Below, piece by piece: positions 8,651-17,358 of a stretch of DNA of 41,339 bases. The translations under genes were made by a program, and so were the position numbers. Every line of letters begins with the position of its first letter. The first letter of the stretch is position 1. Source of the stretch: Eubacterium sp. (GTDB taxonomy: Bacteria; Bacillota; Clostridia; Lachnospirales; Lachnospiraceae); assembly GCA_017433295.1 (NCBI GenBank), contig JAFRHL010000019.1, positions 1 through 41,339 of the forward strand. Direction: 5' to 3'. Below the pieces are notes generated by a model. That model was given only the letters and a program-made list of their open reading frames with translations. It made no database searches and was not told where the DNA came from.

Positions 8651-10220
8651 ATCCGATCAGGCTATCCATTTCCTTTAACAGGAGTAGTTTTCTTCCTGTT
8701 TCCAATGGCTCTGATACATTTTCGTTATATTGTTTTACCTTATCAATGGTGGTACCGAATCTCTTTGCGATCATCCACAGGGTATCTCCGGTCTTAACCA
8801 CGTAGCCGGTCACCGATGGAATATTGGCAATATCCTCTTCCCTTAAGGGGATTTCCTCTGCTTCATCGATCATTTCAAGCTCGTTTAAGGCATATCCCGC
8901 CACATAGATGCCGGCAACGGCCCGGATCTCCATTTCGTTACCGTCCACCACATAGCCGCCGATCTGTTCAAGCACTCCCCGGATCTCACAGCGGACATTA
9001 TCCATGGGGATCTGAGTCTCCACCAGGTATTCAAAGGGGATCACGACTTCCCTTGACTGAACAGGGCTTCCGTCTTCTCCGGCAATGAACAGAATTCTGG
9101 AGAAAATGACTCCCTGGGTATGGATCCCTCCGGATACGACCCTGGATTCTTCGATGCGTATACTGCCTTCGACATTCAGTATCTGCATCAGTCTGCTTTT
9201 TTCCCCCGGAGAAGCTATCCTGTGATTCACCTTGGTCTTGGCATTATTCTGAAATACAAGATTCTCAAAATGCATCTTCTTTGTTTTTAAATTAATATGG
9301 CGGTTATTGGCATACATATCCTTTAATACGGGCTGTTCCAGTTCCCGGCAGGCAAGGATATCCAGCTCCATCACCGCCTCCAACTCCAGGTTCCGGAGCT
9401 CCCCGTCGGAATCCGGTTTTATCACGGTCTGGTGATTCCCCAGGTTAACTGAAATACTGCCGATCAGGTCCTCCCGGCTGTCCGGACATTCCAGTTCATT
9501 ATTGAAAGGAATATCCCAGTCATAATACTGGACAGGGTCCTGGCGGTCTTCGCTTTCATACATCACAAACAAGAAAAGTTCTCCCCGTATGGCAAGCTTA
9601 CCATCCATCATCCTCACATCCACATCCTGAAGCCGCATGGAATTCCAGAGCACATCCCGGATATTTGGTTTCCCGGCCGGAAGACTGATCTCTGCCCGTA
9701 TCCTCTGCACATCTTTCTTGTTCATCACGACTTCAGTTATGGGAAGATTTTCATAAAGGCACTGTACCTTATCAGCATGGTCCACCCCTGTCGTACAGTC
9801 TATAAATTTCATTTCCGAGATCCTGACATGGAAAAAGAGAACTGAGCGCACACCACATTTTCTGGAATTAATGATGGTAACGGAAAGGTCTTCAATATCC
9901 GATGAAACTCTGGCATGATCTGTACTTTTCGCGCCTTCCGCATTCATATATTCTTCAAGGGGAAACTCGTGCTCCATGGTGGATATCCTCTGGTTTTTTT
10001 CATTGCTGATATACAATATTTCCACCAGAAGACAGCCCTTTATCCTAACCCGGTCATCCATCACCTCGACCTCATCTATATGTAGATCCCCCCGGCTTTC
10101 TACTATTTTTTCCATATCCGGCCTGGTATCCGGAACATTCATATCCTCATCCAAAGTGATCTGAACATTTTTTTCGAATTTCAGCATTCCGGAGCGCACC
10201 GGCATTTTCTCAATCTTCAT
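8649..10220 (-). CDS. sipL: SPOCS (DUF3794) repeat protein with C-terminal LysM, SipL-like
   Basis: This is a 523-residue spore morphogenesis protein. Repeated SPOCS/DUF3794 domains fill the first 460 residues (for example TLDEDMNVPDTRPDMEKIV, then VKINHR- and IPFEYLVETQIPMD-type segments). A LysM domain (GYVVKTGDTLWMIAKRFG) occupies about the last 50. This order is that of SipL in Clostridioides difficile, which binds SpoIVA and anchors the coat to the forespore in the mother cell. I use the ATG at 10220 because GGAGG sits 5 bases before it; an in-frame ATG four codons upstream has no ribosome site. A PrcB-like lipoprotein gene lies 74 bases upstream on the same strand. Confidence 0.9.
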   Translation of the reverse strand: MKIEKMPVRSGMLKFEKNVQITLDEDMNVPDTRPDMEKIVESRGDLHIDEVEVMDDRVRIKGCLLVEILYISNEKNQRISTMEHEFPLEEYMNAEGAKSTDHARVSSDIEDLSVTIINSRKCGVRSVLFFHVRISEMKFIDCTTGVDHADKVQCLYENLPITEVVMNKKDVQRIRAEISLPAGKPNIRDVLWNSMRLQDVDVRMMDGKLAIRGELFLFVMYESEDRQDPVQYYDWDIPFNNELECPDSREDLIGSISVNLGNHQTVIKPDSDGELRNLELEAVMELDILACRELEQPVLKDMYANNRHINLKTKKMHFENLVFQNNAKTKVNHRIASPGEKSRLMQILNVEGSIRIEESRVVSGGIHTQGVIFSRILFIAGEDGSPVQSREVVIPFEYLVETQIPMDNVRCEIRGVLEQIGGYVVDGNEMEIRAVAGIYVAGYALNELEMIDEAEEIPLREEDIANIPSVTGYVVKTGDTLWMIAKRFGTTIDKVKQYNENVSEPLETGRKLLLLKEMDSLIG

Positions 10221-10294
10221 ATCTGCCTCCATCTTTTTTATTTATTTCACTATATAATAATGTATGTGCCTGAAATAAAAATATGCAAAGCATA

Positions 10295-10774
10295 TCATGG
10301 CTCGATCAGACAAAGATCCCCGGTTTTTTTACATCGTACGATAAGCCGGGGCCAGCTTTTTTTCCGGATTACCTTCTCTCCCGCCGCCGGGCCCACAAGC
10401 TGGGTCCTCATGTACAGAATATGGCTGCCTCTGCTGCATTCTTCGACTCTCACACTATAGCCTCCATACTCTTTTTCCCCATAGCAGACCACAAGATATG
10501 TATACCCGCCGTCGTGAAAGGAAAATGCAGAGGGTTTCTGCTTCTTCTTTTCTATGATTGTCTGCAGCTGCCCGGGAAGCTGTTCCTTACTGCAGATCTC
10601 ATAGCTTACCTCTGATCTTTCGGCATGAATCGGGAACCTGCGCCCGCAGCCTGCCAGCAGCACTGCCGCAAGCAGCATCATCAGTAATCCTGCACCCCCA
10701 TGCGAGGAATCAATGTTCCCGGATCCGCCGGCCTTAAAAAAATTCATCTTGATTCCGAAAAAACCCATGATCAT
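10295..10774 (-). CDS. Putative PrcB-domain lipoprotein
   Basis: This is a small secreted or membrane-anchored protein. A hydrophobic stretch ends in LLAGC (Cys43), a lipobox. The C-terminal 70 residues (GGYTYLVVCYGEKEYGGYSVRVEEC onward, to RLIVRCKKTGDLCLIE) resemble the PrcB C-terminal domain. That domain was first described in a protease-complex subunit and is common in clostridial lipoproteins of unknown function. The start is uncertain: ATGs at 10774, 10768 and 10747 all have weak ribosome sites, and the 30 residues before the hydrophobic core are long for a signal peptide. It precedes sipL on the same strand, so a role around sporulation is possible but unproven. Confidence 0.65.
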   Translation of the reverse strand: MIMGFFGIKMNFFKAGGSGNIDSSHGGAGLLMMLLAAVLLAGCGRRFPIHAERSEVSYEICSKEQLPGQLQTIIEKKKQKPSAFSFHDGGYTYLVVCYGEKEYGGYSVRVEECSRGSHILYMRTQLVGPAAGEKVIRKKSWPRLIVRCKKTGDLCLIEP

Positions 10775-10855
10775 CTACTATCCTATGTCCATAATCAAAA
10801 AAAATGACCGGCCGGGCACATTTTCTTACTGCTTTCCTATTATCTGAAAATGTGC

Positions 10856-10861
10856 TATGAT
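10856..10861 (+). promoter_or_regulatory. Extended -10 element upstream of cca
   Basis: TGC-TATGAT forms an extended -10 box 32 bases before the cca start. The -35 region is poor, so confidence is modest. Confidence 0.35.
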
Positions 10862-10893
10862 AAGTAAAAACAAGGAAAACAGGAGAAGACATC

Positions 10894-12261
10894 ATGCAAA
10901 TCAAACTTCCGGTGCATGTATCCAAAATATTGAATATATTAGAGGCACATAATTATGAAGCTTATGTGGTGGGCGGCTGTGTCCGGGACTGCCTCCTGGG
11001 CAAGTCCCCGGCCGACTGGGATATCACTACCTCCGCCAGACCTGAACAGGTTAAGGCCCTGTTTCCCAGAACCATTGATACAGGGATAAAACATGGTACT
11101 GTTACCATAATGATGGGTAAGAGCGGATATGAGGTTACCACCTACCGTGTTGACGGTATTTATGAGGATCATCGGAGACCCAGTGAAGTTACTTTTACGG
11201 ACAGTCTCAAAGAAGATCTGATGCGCCGCGATTTCACCATCAACGCCATGGCATATAACGAAAGCCGGGGACTTGTCGATCTCTTTGGAGGTGCCGACGA
11301 CCTGAAAAGAGGTATGATCCGCTGTGTGGGGGATCCCGAGGAACGTTTTGAGGAGGATGCCCTCAGGATGATGCGGGCCATCCGTTTTGCCGGTCAGCTG
11401 GATTTCGAGATTCATGAAGATACTTTACGGGCCATCCGGACAAAAAGAGAGTTATTAAGAAATGTCAGCGCCGAGCGCATTCAGATGGAACTTCTGAAAA
11501 TGATGATCTCAGATCACCCGGACATTATCCGGACTGCCTGGGAAGTAAAACTCACTGACATCTTCCTGCCTGAATTCAACCAGATGATGATAACTCCCCA
11601 GAACAATCCCCACCACCGTTTCACTGTGGGGGAACATACTCTGCATGCACTTACCTGTATCCCCGCAAACCCCATCCTTCGTCTGGCCATTTTATTCCAT
11701 GATATCGGGAAGCCTCTGACAAGAAGCACCGACGAGGAGGGGATCGATCATTTTTACCGTCATGACAAGGTCAGCAGCCAGCTGACCAGGGTTATCCTAA
11801 AAAGGCTTAAGTTTGATAACAGGACCATTGATCTGGTAACGACCCTGATTCTTTATCATGACACCAGATTTAAAGATCCCAGAGGAAACGGACGCCGCCA
11901 GGTAAGGAGAATGATGCACAAGGTCGGCCCGTCACTGTTTCCATATCTCTTAAAGGTCATGGAGGCAGATGTAAGAGCCCAGAGTACCTATATGCAGGAA
12001 ATGAAACTTGATATTCTGGCTGAAACCGAAGAAGCCTGTCAGGAGATCCTGGCCGCAGAAGACTGCCTGAGCCTTAAGGACCTTAAGATCAACGGAAACC
12101 AGCTTAAAGACCTGGGAATCAGTGAGGGCAAGACCATTGGCTCCATATTAAACACCCTGCTTTCCATGGTCCTTGAGCACCCTGAACTTAATGAGTATAT
12201 TTACCTTGAGGAGCTTGCCTTAAAAATATATGCCCGGCTGACTGAAGAGAATAAAGAATAA
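10894..12261 (+). CDS. cca: CCA tRNA nucleotidyltransferase with HD domain
   Basis: This is a 455-residue class II tRNA nucleotidyltransferase that adds or repairs the 3' CCA end of tRNAs. The catalytic head has VVGGCVRDCLLGKSPADWDITTSA, with the two metal-binding acidic residues in DWD. The RRDFTINAMAY motif and the EDALRMMRAIRFA neck follow. A C-terminal HD phosphohydrolase-type domain is present (LFHDIGKP, then HFYRHDKVS). AGGAG lies 9 bases before the ATG. It is followed by cotS after 75 bases, in which a separate sporulation promoter may lie. Confidence 0.96.
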   Translation: MQIKLPVHVSKILNILEAHNYEAYVVGGCVRDCLLGKSPADWDITTSARPEQVKALFPRTIDTGIKHGTVTIMMGKSGYEVTTYRVDGIYEDHRRPSEVTFTDSLKEDLMRRDFTINAMAYNESRGLVDLFGGADDLKRGMIRCVGDPEERFEEDALRMMRAIRFAGQLDFEIHEDTLRAIRTKRELLRNVSAERIQMELLKMMISDHPDIIRTAWEVKLTDIFLPEFNQMMITPQNNPHHRFTVGEHTLHALTCIPANPILRLAILFHDIGKPLTRSTDEEGIDHFYRHDKVSSQLTRVILKRLKFDNRTIDLVTTLILYHDTRFKDPRGNGRRQVRRMMHKVGPSLFPYLLKVMEADVRAQSTYMQEMKLDILAETEEACQEILAAEDCLSLKDLKINGNQLKDLGISEGKTIGSILNTLLSMVLEHPELNEYIYLEELALKIYARLTEENKE

Positions 12262-12285
12262 TACCAATGATCCCTTCATAGGATA
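12258..12285 (+). promoter_or_regulatory. Possible mother-cell sigma (E/K type) promoter for cotS
   Basis: The box CATAGGATA (12277-12285) fits the CATAnnnTA -10 pattern of mother-cell sporulation sigma factors. An ATA -35-like element lies 16 bases upstream at 12258-12260. The location in the short gap before a coat gene supports it. The motifs are short, so chance matches are possible. Confidence 0.35.
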
Positions 12286-12336
12286 GACCATGCTGATGTT
12301 ACCTTTCACATGATCTGAATATGGAGGGATTATTTT

Positions 12337-13329
12337 ATGAACGAAAAATATCAGGAGCTTCTCATACAATATGATATTGAGATTCATTCTACCTTCAGGA
12401 ACAAGGGCACCTTTATGTGCGAGACAGACAGGGGACTGGCCATGCTGTCAGAATACCACAGTTCCCTCAACCGCCTTGCCCAGGAATATGAATGGAAGGA
12501 GGCTCTTTTTGCCGCGGGCTTTACTGCCACAGACAGGTATTTTGTTTCTAAAGAGGATAGCCTTGTGGTATATGACCGTTACCATACTCCCTTTGTCCTG
12601 AAACACTATTTCAAAGGCCGGGAATGTGACTGCTTAAACATATCTGATGTGGAAGGCGCCTGCCGCAATCTTGCATTACTCCACCAGGCTTCCACCCGTG
12701 TCCTGGAGGCCCCGGCTCTCCATCCGGAGTCAGAAAGCATTGCGGACCTGTTTGGCAGGAGGAACCGGGAGCTTAAAAGTATACGCAGGTACATCAGCCG
12801 GGTATCAAGAAAAAAGTCCTTTGAGCTCTTGTACATAAAGCATTTTCAGAAGTTCTATGATGAGGCCTGCCATACTCTTAACGCCCTTAAGGACCTGGAT
12901 AATCACTGTTATACACCGGAAAGCGGCATCTGCCATGGAGCTTACCAGCATCATAATATCCTCTTCTTGCCTGATGGTTCCATTGCCACCGTCAACTTTG
13001 AATCCATTTGCCGTCAGCCTTTTCTGATGGATTTTTATCTTTTTATGAGAAAAACACTGGAAAAAAACCACTATGATCACTGTTTTTTTGAGACAGGACT
13101 CCGGGCTTATTCTTCAGTCCGTCCGGTCACTGATGGGGACCTCCTTTTCCTGTATTTCCTCTTCCTGTATCCCGAAAAGTTCTGGAAAATATCCAACCGG
13201 TATTTTAACCGCAGGAAAAGCTGGGTCTCTCCGAAAATGGAAGAAAAGCTTAACGCCCTTCTTGAGCAGGATGCAGACCGGCAAAGATTTCTGTCCATCC
13301 TTAAGTCCCGCCTGCCGTCATTCGGATGA
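12337..13329 (+). CDS. CotS family spore coat protein (kinase-like fold)
   Basis: This 330-residue protein resembles the CotS/YsxE/YutH family of spore coat proteins, which share the aminoglycoside phosphotransferase fold. Visible marks are the N-terminal segment ending YEWKEALFAAGF, the LLHQAS segment, and ICHGAYQHHNILFLPDG, the position of the Brenner-type catalytic loop. The usual Asp of HGDxxxxN is replaced by Ala here, so kinase activity is doubtful and a structural coat role is more likely. GGAGG precedes the ATG by 11 bases. It follows cca and precedes dnaX on the same strand, with a candidate sporulation promoter just upstream. Confidence 0.88.
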   Translation: MNEKYQELLIQYDIEIHSTFRNKGTFMCETDRGLAMLSEYHSSLNRLAQEYEWKEALFAAGFTATDRYFVSKEDSLVVYDRYHTPFVLKHYFKGRECDCLNISDVEGACRNLALLHQASTRVLEAPALHPESESIADLFGRRNRELKSIRRYISRVSRKKSFELLYIKHFQKFYDEACHTLNALKDLDNHCYTPESGICHGAYQHHNILFLPDGSIATVNFESICRQPFLMDFYLFMRKTLEKNHYDHCFFETGLRAYSSVRPVTDGDLLFLYFLFLYPEKFWKISNRYFNRRKSWVSPKMEEKLNALLEQDADRQRFLSILKSRLPSFG

Positions 13330-13407
13330 AACTGCCGCATAGCTTGTGGGAATCGATAAGGCGATTTCGATTGATTTTCCGGCCTTTTATAAATTCAAGA
13401 CTCACTC

Positions 13408-13436
13408 TGGTCATTTTAACCGGTTTATGTTAGAAT
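13408..13436 (+). promoter_or_regulatory. Candidate promoter for dnaX operon
   Basis: TGGTCA (13408-13413), a 17-base spacer and TAGAAT (13431-13436) with an extended TG. The predicted start point is only about 15 bases before the dnaX ATG, giving a very short leader. Confidence 0.4.
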
Positions 13437-13457
13437 AATCCGCAGGAGAGTGATGAC

Positions 13458-15071
13458 ATGTCATATGTGGCTTTATACCGGAAATGGCGTCCGGACAATT
13501 TTGACCAGGTTAAGGGACAGGACGCCATAGTCCGAACCCTTCGAAATCAGATCATATATAATAGGATCGGTCATGCCTACCTGTTCTGCGGTACCAGGGG
13601 GACCGGCAAAACCTCCATCGCCAAGCTTTTTGCCAAGGCTGTGAACTGCGAGTGTCCCAAAGATGGTAATCCCTGTAATGAATGCCCCTCCTGCCGGGCT
13701 GTCAATTCCCAGAGTTCCCTTGATGTCCGGGAAATTGACGCTGCCTCCAACAATGGTGTGGATCATGTCCGGGAGATTCGGGAGCAGGTCCAGTATTCTC
13801 CTTCTTCCGGACGCTATAAAGTCTTTATTATAGACGAGGTGCATATGCTCTCTTCCGGTGCTTTTAACGCCCTGTTAAAAACCCTGGAGGAGCCGCCATC
13901 CTACGTCATCTTTATACTTGCGACGACGGAGAAGCATAAGATCCCTGTTACCATCCTGTCCCGCTGCCAGAAGTACGATTTCAAAAGGATATCAGCAGAC
14001 ACCATTACCGGTCATCTGACTGACCTGATGAAAAAAGAGCATATTGAAGCGGAGGAAAAGGCTCTTCGTTATATTGCCAGGGTGGCAGACGGATCCATGA
14101 GAGATGCCTTAAGTCTTCTGGACCAGTGTATATCTTTTTATCTGGACCAGCCCTTAAGCTACGACAATGTGCTGACTGTTCTGGGTACCGTGGATATCAC
14201 CGTATTCAACCGGCTGCTATGTCACATTCTGGGGCAGGATACCGGACAGGTATTATCTCTCATCGACAGGACCGTTATGGAAGGAAGGGAGCTGTCCCAG
14301 TTTCTTTCTGATTTTCTCTGGTATCTTCGTAATCTTCTGATCCTGAAAGATCAGACGGGAACCGAAAACAGTATCGATATGTCATCCGACAATATTTCTC
14401 TTTTAAAACAGCAGACAAAGCTTATTGAAACAGGAACCCTGCTGAGATATATTCAGGTTCTGTCCGACCTGTCCGCCCAGCTCCGGACGGCGACCCAGAA
14501 GAGGGTTCTCATGGAGGTCGGTTTTATCAGATTATGTCTGCCCCAGATGGATACGGATACCGAAAGTCTTCTGGAGCGTCTTCGCATTCTGGAACAGACG
14601 GTATCAGAAGGAAGCTTTATAAAGCAGCAGGCCTCCCCTCCGGCTCCGGGGAATCCCGGAGGCGGACAGGCTTCGAATACAGACACCGGTCACTCCGGGA
14701 TCAGCACGGATGCTGCTGATCTTTATAAAAGGTTTACTCCGGCTGAGGCTGCAGACCTGAAAGAAATAGCTGCTAACTGGAAAAAGATCCTGGCAGCCAC
14801 AGGAATGCCCATGCAGAATTTCCTTAAAGGGGCAAAGCCGGTTGTATCAGAAGACAGTACAATGATACGTCTGCTGTTTGAACACGATGATATGTCAAAA
14901 AAATATTTTGAAAGAGACCATCAGCGTAATCTTGATCTTCTTTCAGATATTGTGGCCCGGATCACCGGTAAAACAGTACATTTCGAATGTACAACCCTGG
15001 GCCGGATCGATACTGCACAGACGAATTATATCGATCTTAGCAAAATTCATCATGATATCATATATGAATAA
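13458..15071 (+). CDS. dnaX: DNA polymerase III subunits gamma/tau
   Basis: This is the 537-residue AAA+ clamp-loader subunit of the replicative polymerase. The start MSYVALYRKWRPDNFDQVKGQ is typical. Walker A GTRGTGKTS lies at 46-53. A four-cysteine zinc module follows (C65, C73, C76, C79). Walker B is IIDEVHMLS, and the sensor region is EEPPSYVIFILATTEKHKIP with the SRCQ arginine finger. The C-terminal third is the variable tau region, with a Pro/Gly-rich linker at about 395-415. I saw no strong slippery-site and hairpin pair for programmed frameshifting. It heads a dnaX-ybaB-recR-pfkA run. Confidence 0.97.
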   Translation: MSYVALYRKWRPDNFDQVKGQDAIVRTLRNQIIYNRIGHAYLFCGTRGTGKTSIAKLFAKAVNCECPKDGNPCNECPSCRAVNSQSSLDVREIDAASNNGVDHVREIREQVQYSPSSGRYKVFIIDEVHMLSSGAFNALLKTLEEPPSYVIFILATTEKHKIPVTILSRCQKYDFKRISADTITGHLTDLMKKEHIEAEEKALRYIARVADGSMRDALSLLDQCISFYLDQPLSYDNVLTVLGTVDITVFNRLLCHILGQDTGQVLSLIDRTVMEGRELSQFLSDFLWYLRNLLILKDQTGTENSIDMSSDNISLLKQQTKLIETGTLLRYIQVLSDLSAQLRTATQKRVLMEVGFIRLCLPQMDTDTESLLERLRILEQTVSEGSFIKQQASPPAPGNPGGGQASNTDTGHSGISTDAADLYKRFTPAEAADLKEIAANWKKILAATGMPMQNFLKGAKPVVSEDSTMIRLLFEHDDMSKKYFERDHQRNLDLLSDIVARITGKTVHFECTTLGRIDTAQTNYIDLSKIHHDIIYE

Positions 15072-15186
15072 TCATCATCAGGAACGCCCCGGCGTTCCGG
15101 GCGCATTTATCTCAGGACGAAAGTCACGGGAGTTCTGCGCCGGAGATTAAAATACTTTATACTACTACAATAGCAGGAGGTTTATT
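15072..15186 (+). other. dnaX-ybaB spacer with two predicted RNA hairpins
   Basis: This 115-base spacer holds GGAACGC-CCCG-GCGTTCC (about 15081-15098). A larger stem GGCGCA/TGCGCC follows (about 15100-15144), enclosing a GAC-GAAA-GTC tetraloop hairpin. There is no U-tract, so neither is a clear terminator. It does not match the small SRP RNA that lies near dnaX in some Firmicutes. It may be an mRNA processing or stability element. Confidence 0.35.
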
Positions 15187-15531
15187 ATGGCAAGAAGAGG
15201 CGGATTCCCGGGAGGAATGCCGGGAAACATGAATAATCTTATGAAACAGGCACAAAAGATGCAGAAGCAGATGGCAGAGACCCAGAAGGCTCTTGAAGAA
15301 AAATCCTATGAGGCAACTGCAGGCGGCGGTGTGGTATCTGTAACAGTTTCCGGCAAGAAGGAAATAACAGCTGTCCACCTGGAAGAAGAGGTGGTGGATC
15401 CTGATGATATTGAAATGCTGCAGGATCTGATCATGGCTGCCGCCAACGAGGCGCTTCGGGCTATGGAAGCGGACCAGCAGGCCCAGATGGCCAAATTCAC
15501 AGGTGGGCTGGGCGGAGGCCTGGGCTTCTGA
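15187..15531 (+). CDS. YbaB/EbfC family nucleoid-associated protein
   Basis: This 114-residue DNA-binding protein belongs to the YbaB/EbfC family. A Met/Gly-rich start (GGMPGNMNNLMKQAQKMQKQM) leads into the family's helix and the VSVTVSGKKEITAVHLEEEVVDPDD strand region, ending in a Gly-rich tail. It forms dimers that bind DNA. Its position between dnaX and recR is the conserved arrangement across bacteria. AGGAGG precedes the ATG. The stop overlaps the recR start (TGATG). Confidence 0.96.
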   Translation: MARRGGFPGGMPGNMNNLMKQAQKMQKQMAETQKALEEKSYEATAGGGVVSVTVSGKKEITAVHLEEEVVDPDDIEMLQDLIMAAANEALRAMEADQQAQMAKFTGGLGGGLGF

Positions 15532-16136
15532 TGAATTATTACAGCACCCAGATCACCAATCTGATCGATGAGCTGCTAAGGCTCCCGGGTATCGGCTCCA
15601 AATCTGCCCAGCGTCTGGCCTTTCATATCATCAATATGCCGGAGGAGCACGTGGAACATCTGGCCGAAACCCTTGTTAATGCCCGTAAAAAGATCCGTTA
15701 CTGCAGTATCTGCTGTACCCTCACCGACACAGATGTCTGCCCGATCTGCTCCAGTATTAAAAGGGACCATAGTACGATCATGGTAGTAGAGCATACAAAA
15801 GATCTGGCAGCCTATGAGAAGACAGGACAATACAGCGGTGTTTATCATGTGCTGCAGGGAACTCTGGTTCCAAGTCTTGGCAAGGGCCCCGATGAGATCC
15901 GTTTTAAAGAGCTGATGGATCGCTTGACCGGGGATGATCCGAAGATCAAAGAGCTGATACTGGCTACCAATTCCAGTCTGGACGGGGAAGCTACCGCCAT
16001 GTATATTACCAAGAAGGTCAAACCTCTTGGAATTAAGATCACCAGAATAGCCAGCGGAGTCCCCATCGGCGGAGAATTAGAATATATCGATGAAGTCACT
16101 CTTTCACGGGCTTTGGACCGCAGGATAGAATTGTAA
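15531..16136 (+). CDS. recR: Recombination mediator RecR
   Basis: This 201-residue protein works with RecO and RecF to load RecA at single-strand gaps. It has an N-terminal helix-hairpin-helix (LLRLPGIGSKSAQRLA), a zinc-finger region (C58, C61/C62, C70, C73), and a Toprim domain (IMVVEHTKDLAAYEKTGQYSG). The C-terminal Walker B-like region follows. It begins at the ATG that overlaps the ybaB stop, so the two are translationally coupled. Confidence 0.97.
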   Translation: MNYYSTQITNLIDELLRLPGIGSKSAQRLAFHIINMPEEHVEHLAETLVNARKKIRYCSICCTLTDTDVCPICSSIKRDHSTIMVVEHTKDLAAYEKTGQYSGVYHVLQGTLVPSLGKGPDEIRFKELMDRLTGDDPKIKELILATNSSLDGEATAMYITKKVKPLGIKITRIASGVPIGGELEYIDEVTLSRALDRRIEL

Positions 16137-16153
16137 AGAAAGGATGGTTTACA

Positions 16154-17227
16154 ATGAAAAGAATAGGCATGCTGACCAGTGGCGGAGACTGCCAGGCTTT
16201 AAATGCCACTATGCGGGGAGTGGTAAAGGGTCTCCATACCATGATGGGAAATGTGGAAATCTACGGATTCGAAGATGGCTATAAGGGTCTAATCTACGGA
16301 AACTATAAACGTATGACATCCCAGGACTTTTCCGGGATCCTGACCCGGGGAGGAACGATTCTTGGCACTTCACGCCAGCCCTTCAAAAAAATGAGAGTCC
16401 CCGATGCCAACGGACTCGATAAGGTGGAAGCCATGAAGTCCACATACCAGTATCTTGGGCTTTCCTGCCTGGTGGTTTTAGGTGGCAACGGAAGCCAGAA
16501 GACCGCAAATATGCTCAGCGAAGAAGGACTGAACGTGGTCTCCCTTCCGAAAACCATTGACAATGATCTTTACGGCACAGACATGACCTTCGGTTTCCAG
16601 AGTGCGGTGGATATCGCCACCGATGCCATAGACTGTATCCATACCACAGCTGCCTCCCATAACCGGGTATTTATCGTTGAACTTATGGGCCATAAGGTGG
16701 GCTGGGTAACACTTCATGCGGGAATCGCAGGAGGAGCCGATATCATCCTCATCCCGGAAATACCCTACAACCTTAACCACGTGATCTCCGCCATCGAGCG
16801 CCGTACCCAGCAGGGTAAGGGCTTTACCATCCTGGCAGTGGCTGAAGGAGCAATATCCGTGGAGGACGCCAAACTTTCCAAAAAAGAGTACAAGGCAAAA
16901 ATTGCAAAGCGTCAGCATTCCACCGTAAGCTACGAGCTTGCCGCCCAGATTGAAGAAGCCACGGGCCGCGAGGTCCGGGTCACCATTCCGGGGCACACCC
17001 AGAGAGGCGGAAGTCCTGTTCCCTTCGACCGGGTAATATCCAGCCGCCTTGGAGTCACAGCAGCTGAACTGATCAAAAATGAAGATTATGGCAAAATGGT
17101 CATCATGAAGGGATTTGAGATAGATACCATTCCACTGAATGAAACCGCAGGAAAACTGAAATATGTTTGTCCCGATGATCCCATAATAAAGCAGGCAAAA
17201 AATCTCGGAATATCTTTCGGGGATTAA
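16154..17227 (+). CDS. pfkA: 6-phosphofructokinase
   Basis: This 357-residue enzyme phosphorylates fructose 6-phosphate to fructose 1,6-bisphosphate in glycolysis. The start MKRIGMLTSGGDCQALNA is typical. The phosphoryl-donor site is GGNGS at 110-114: the Gly at the fourth position favours ATP over pyrophosphate, but the preceding Asp of the usual GGDGS is Asn. The catalytic loop is PKTIDND (132-138), with Lys where classical bacterial enzymes have Gly. These features place it with the longer, mixed-type bacterial PFKs rather than the 320-residue allosteric type. Donor preference is inferred. It follows recR by 17 bases and ends at a strong hairpin. Confidence 0.93.
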   Translation: MKRIGMLTSGGDCQALNATMRGVVKGLHTMMGNVEIYGFEDGYKGLIYGNYKRMTSQDFSGILTRGGTILGTSRQPFKKMRVPDANGLDKVEAMKSTYQYLGLSCLVVLGGNGSQKTANMLSEEGLNVVSLPKTIDNDLYGTDMTFGFQSAVDIATDAIDCIHTTAASHNRVFIVELMGHKVGWVTLHAGIAGGADIILIPEIPYNLNHVISAIERRTQQGKGFTILAVAEGAISVEDAKLSKKEYKAKIAKRQHSTVSYELAAQIEEATGREVRVTIPGHTQRGGSPVPFDRVISSRLGVTAAELIKNEDYGKMVIMKGFEIDTIPLNETAGKLKYVCPDDPIIKQAKNLGISFGD

Positions 17228-17262
17228 AGCGCATCCTTTTTAAATCTTTACAGGAAACAACA

Positions 17263-17305
17263 AAAACGGCTTCATAGAGCAGAAACGCTCCTGTGAAGCC
17301 GTTTT
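17263..17305. terminator. Strong bidirectional terminator between pfkA and the tad operon
   Basis: AAAACGGCTTCA and TGAAGCCGTTTT form a long GC-rich stem with extra pairing GAGC/GCTC. It has T-rich sequence after it on the plus strand and a matching A-tract on the left, so it can end pfkA transcripts and the convergent minus-strand operon. Confidence 0.88.
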
Positions 17306-17358
17306 CTTTATATATGTATTAAGCGAGATCTGCATACATATGTTTTATTATCCTCCAC

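Noticed and set aside
10311-10344. CCCCGG...CCGGGG stem as terminator near the end of the PrcB-like gene
   Set aside because: It lies inside the coding sequence, has a long loop, and no U-tract follows on the minus strand.
15079-15149. Small SRP RNA or a known riboswitch in the dnaX-ybaB spacer
   Set aside because: The conserved SRP Alu/S-domain bases are not there and no riboswitch consensus fits; only hairpins are visible.
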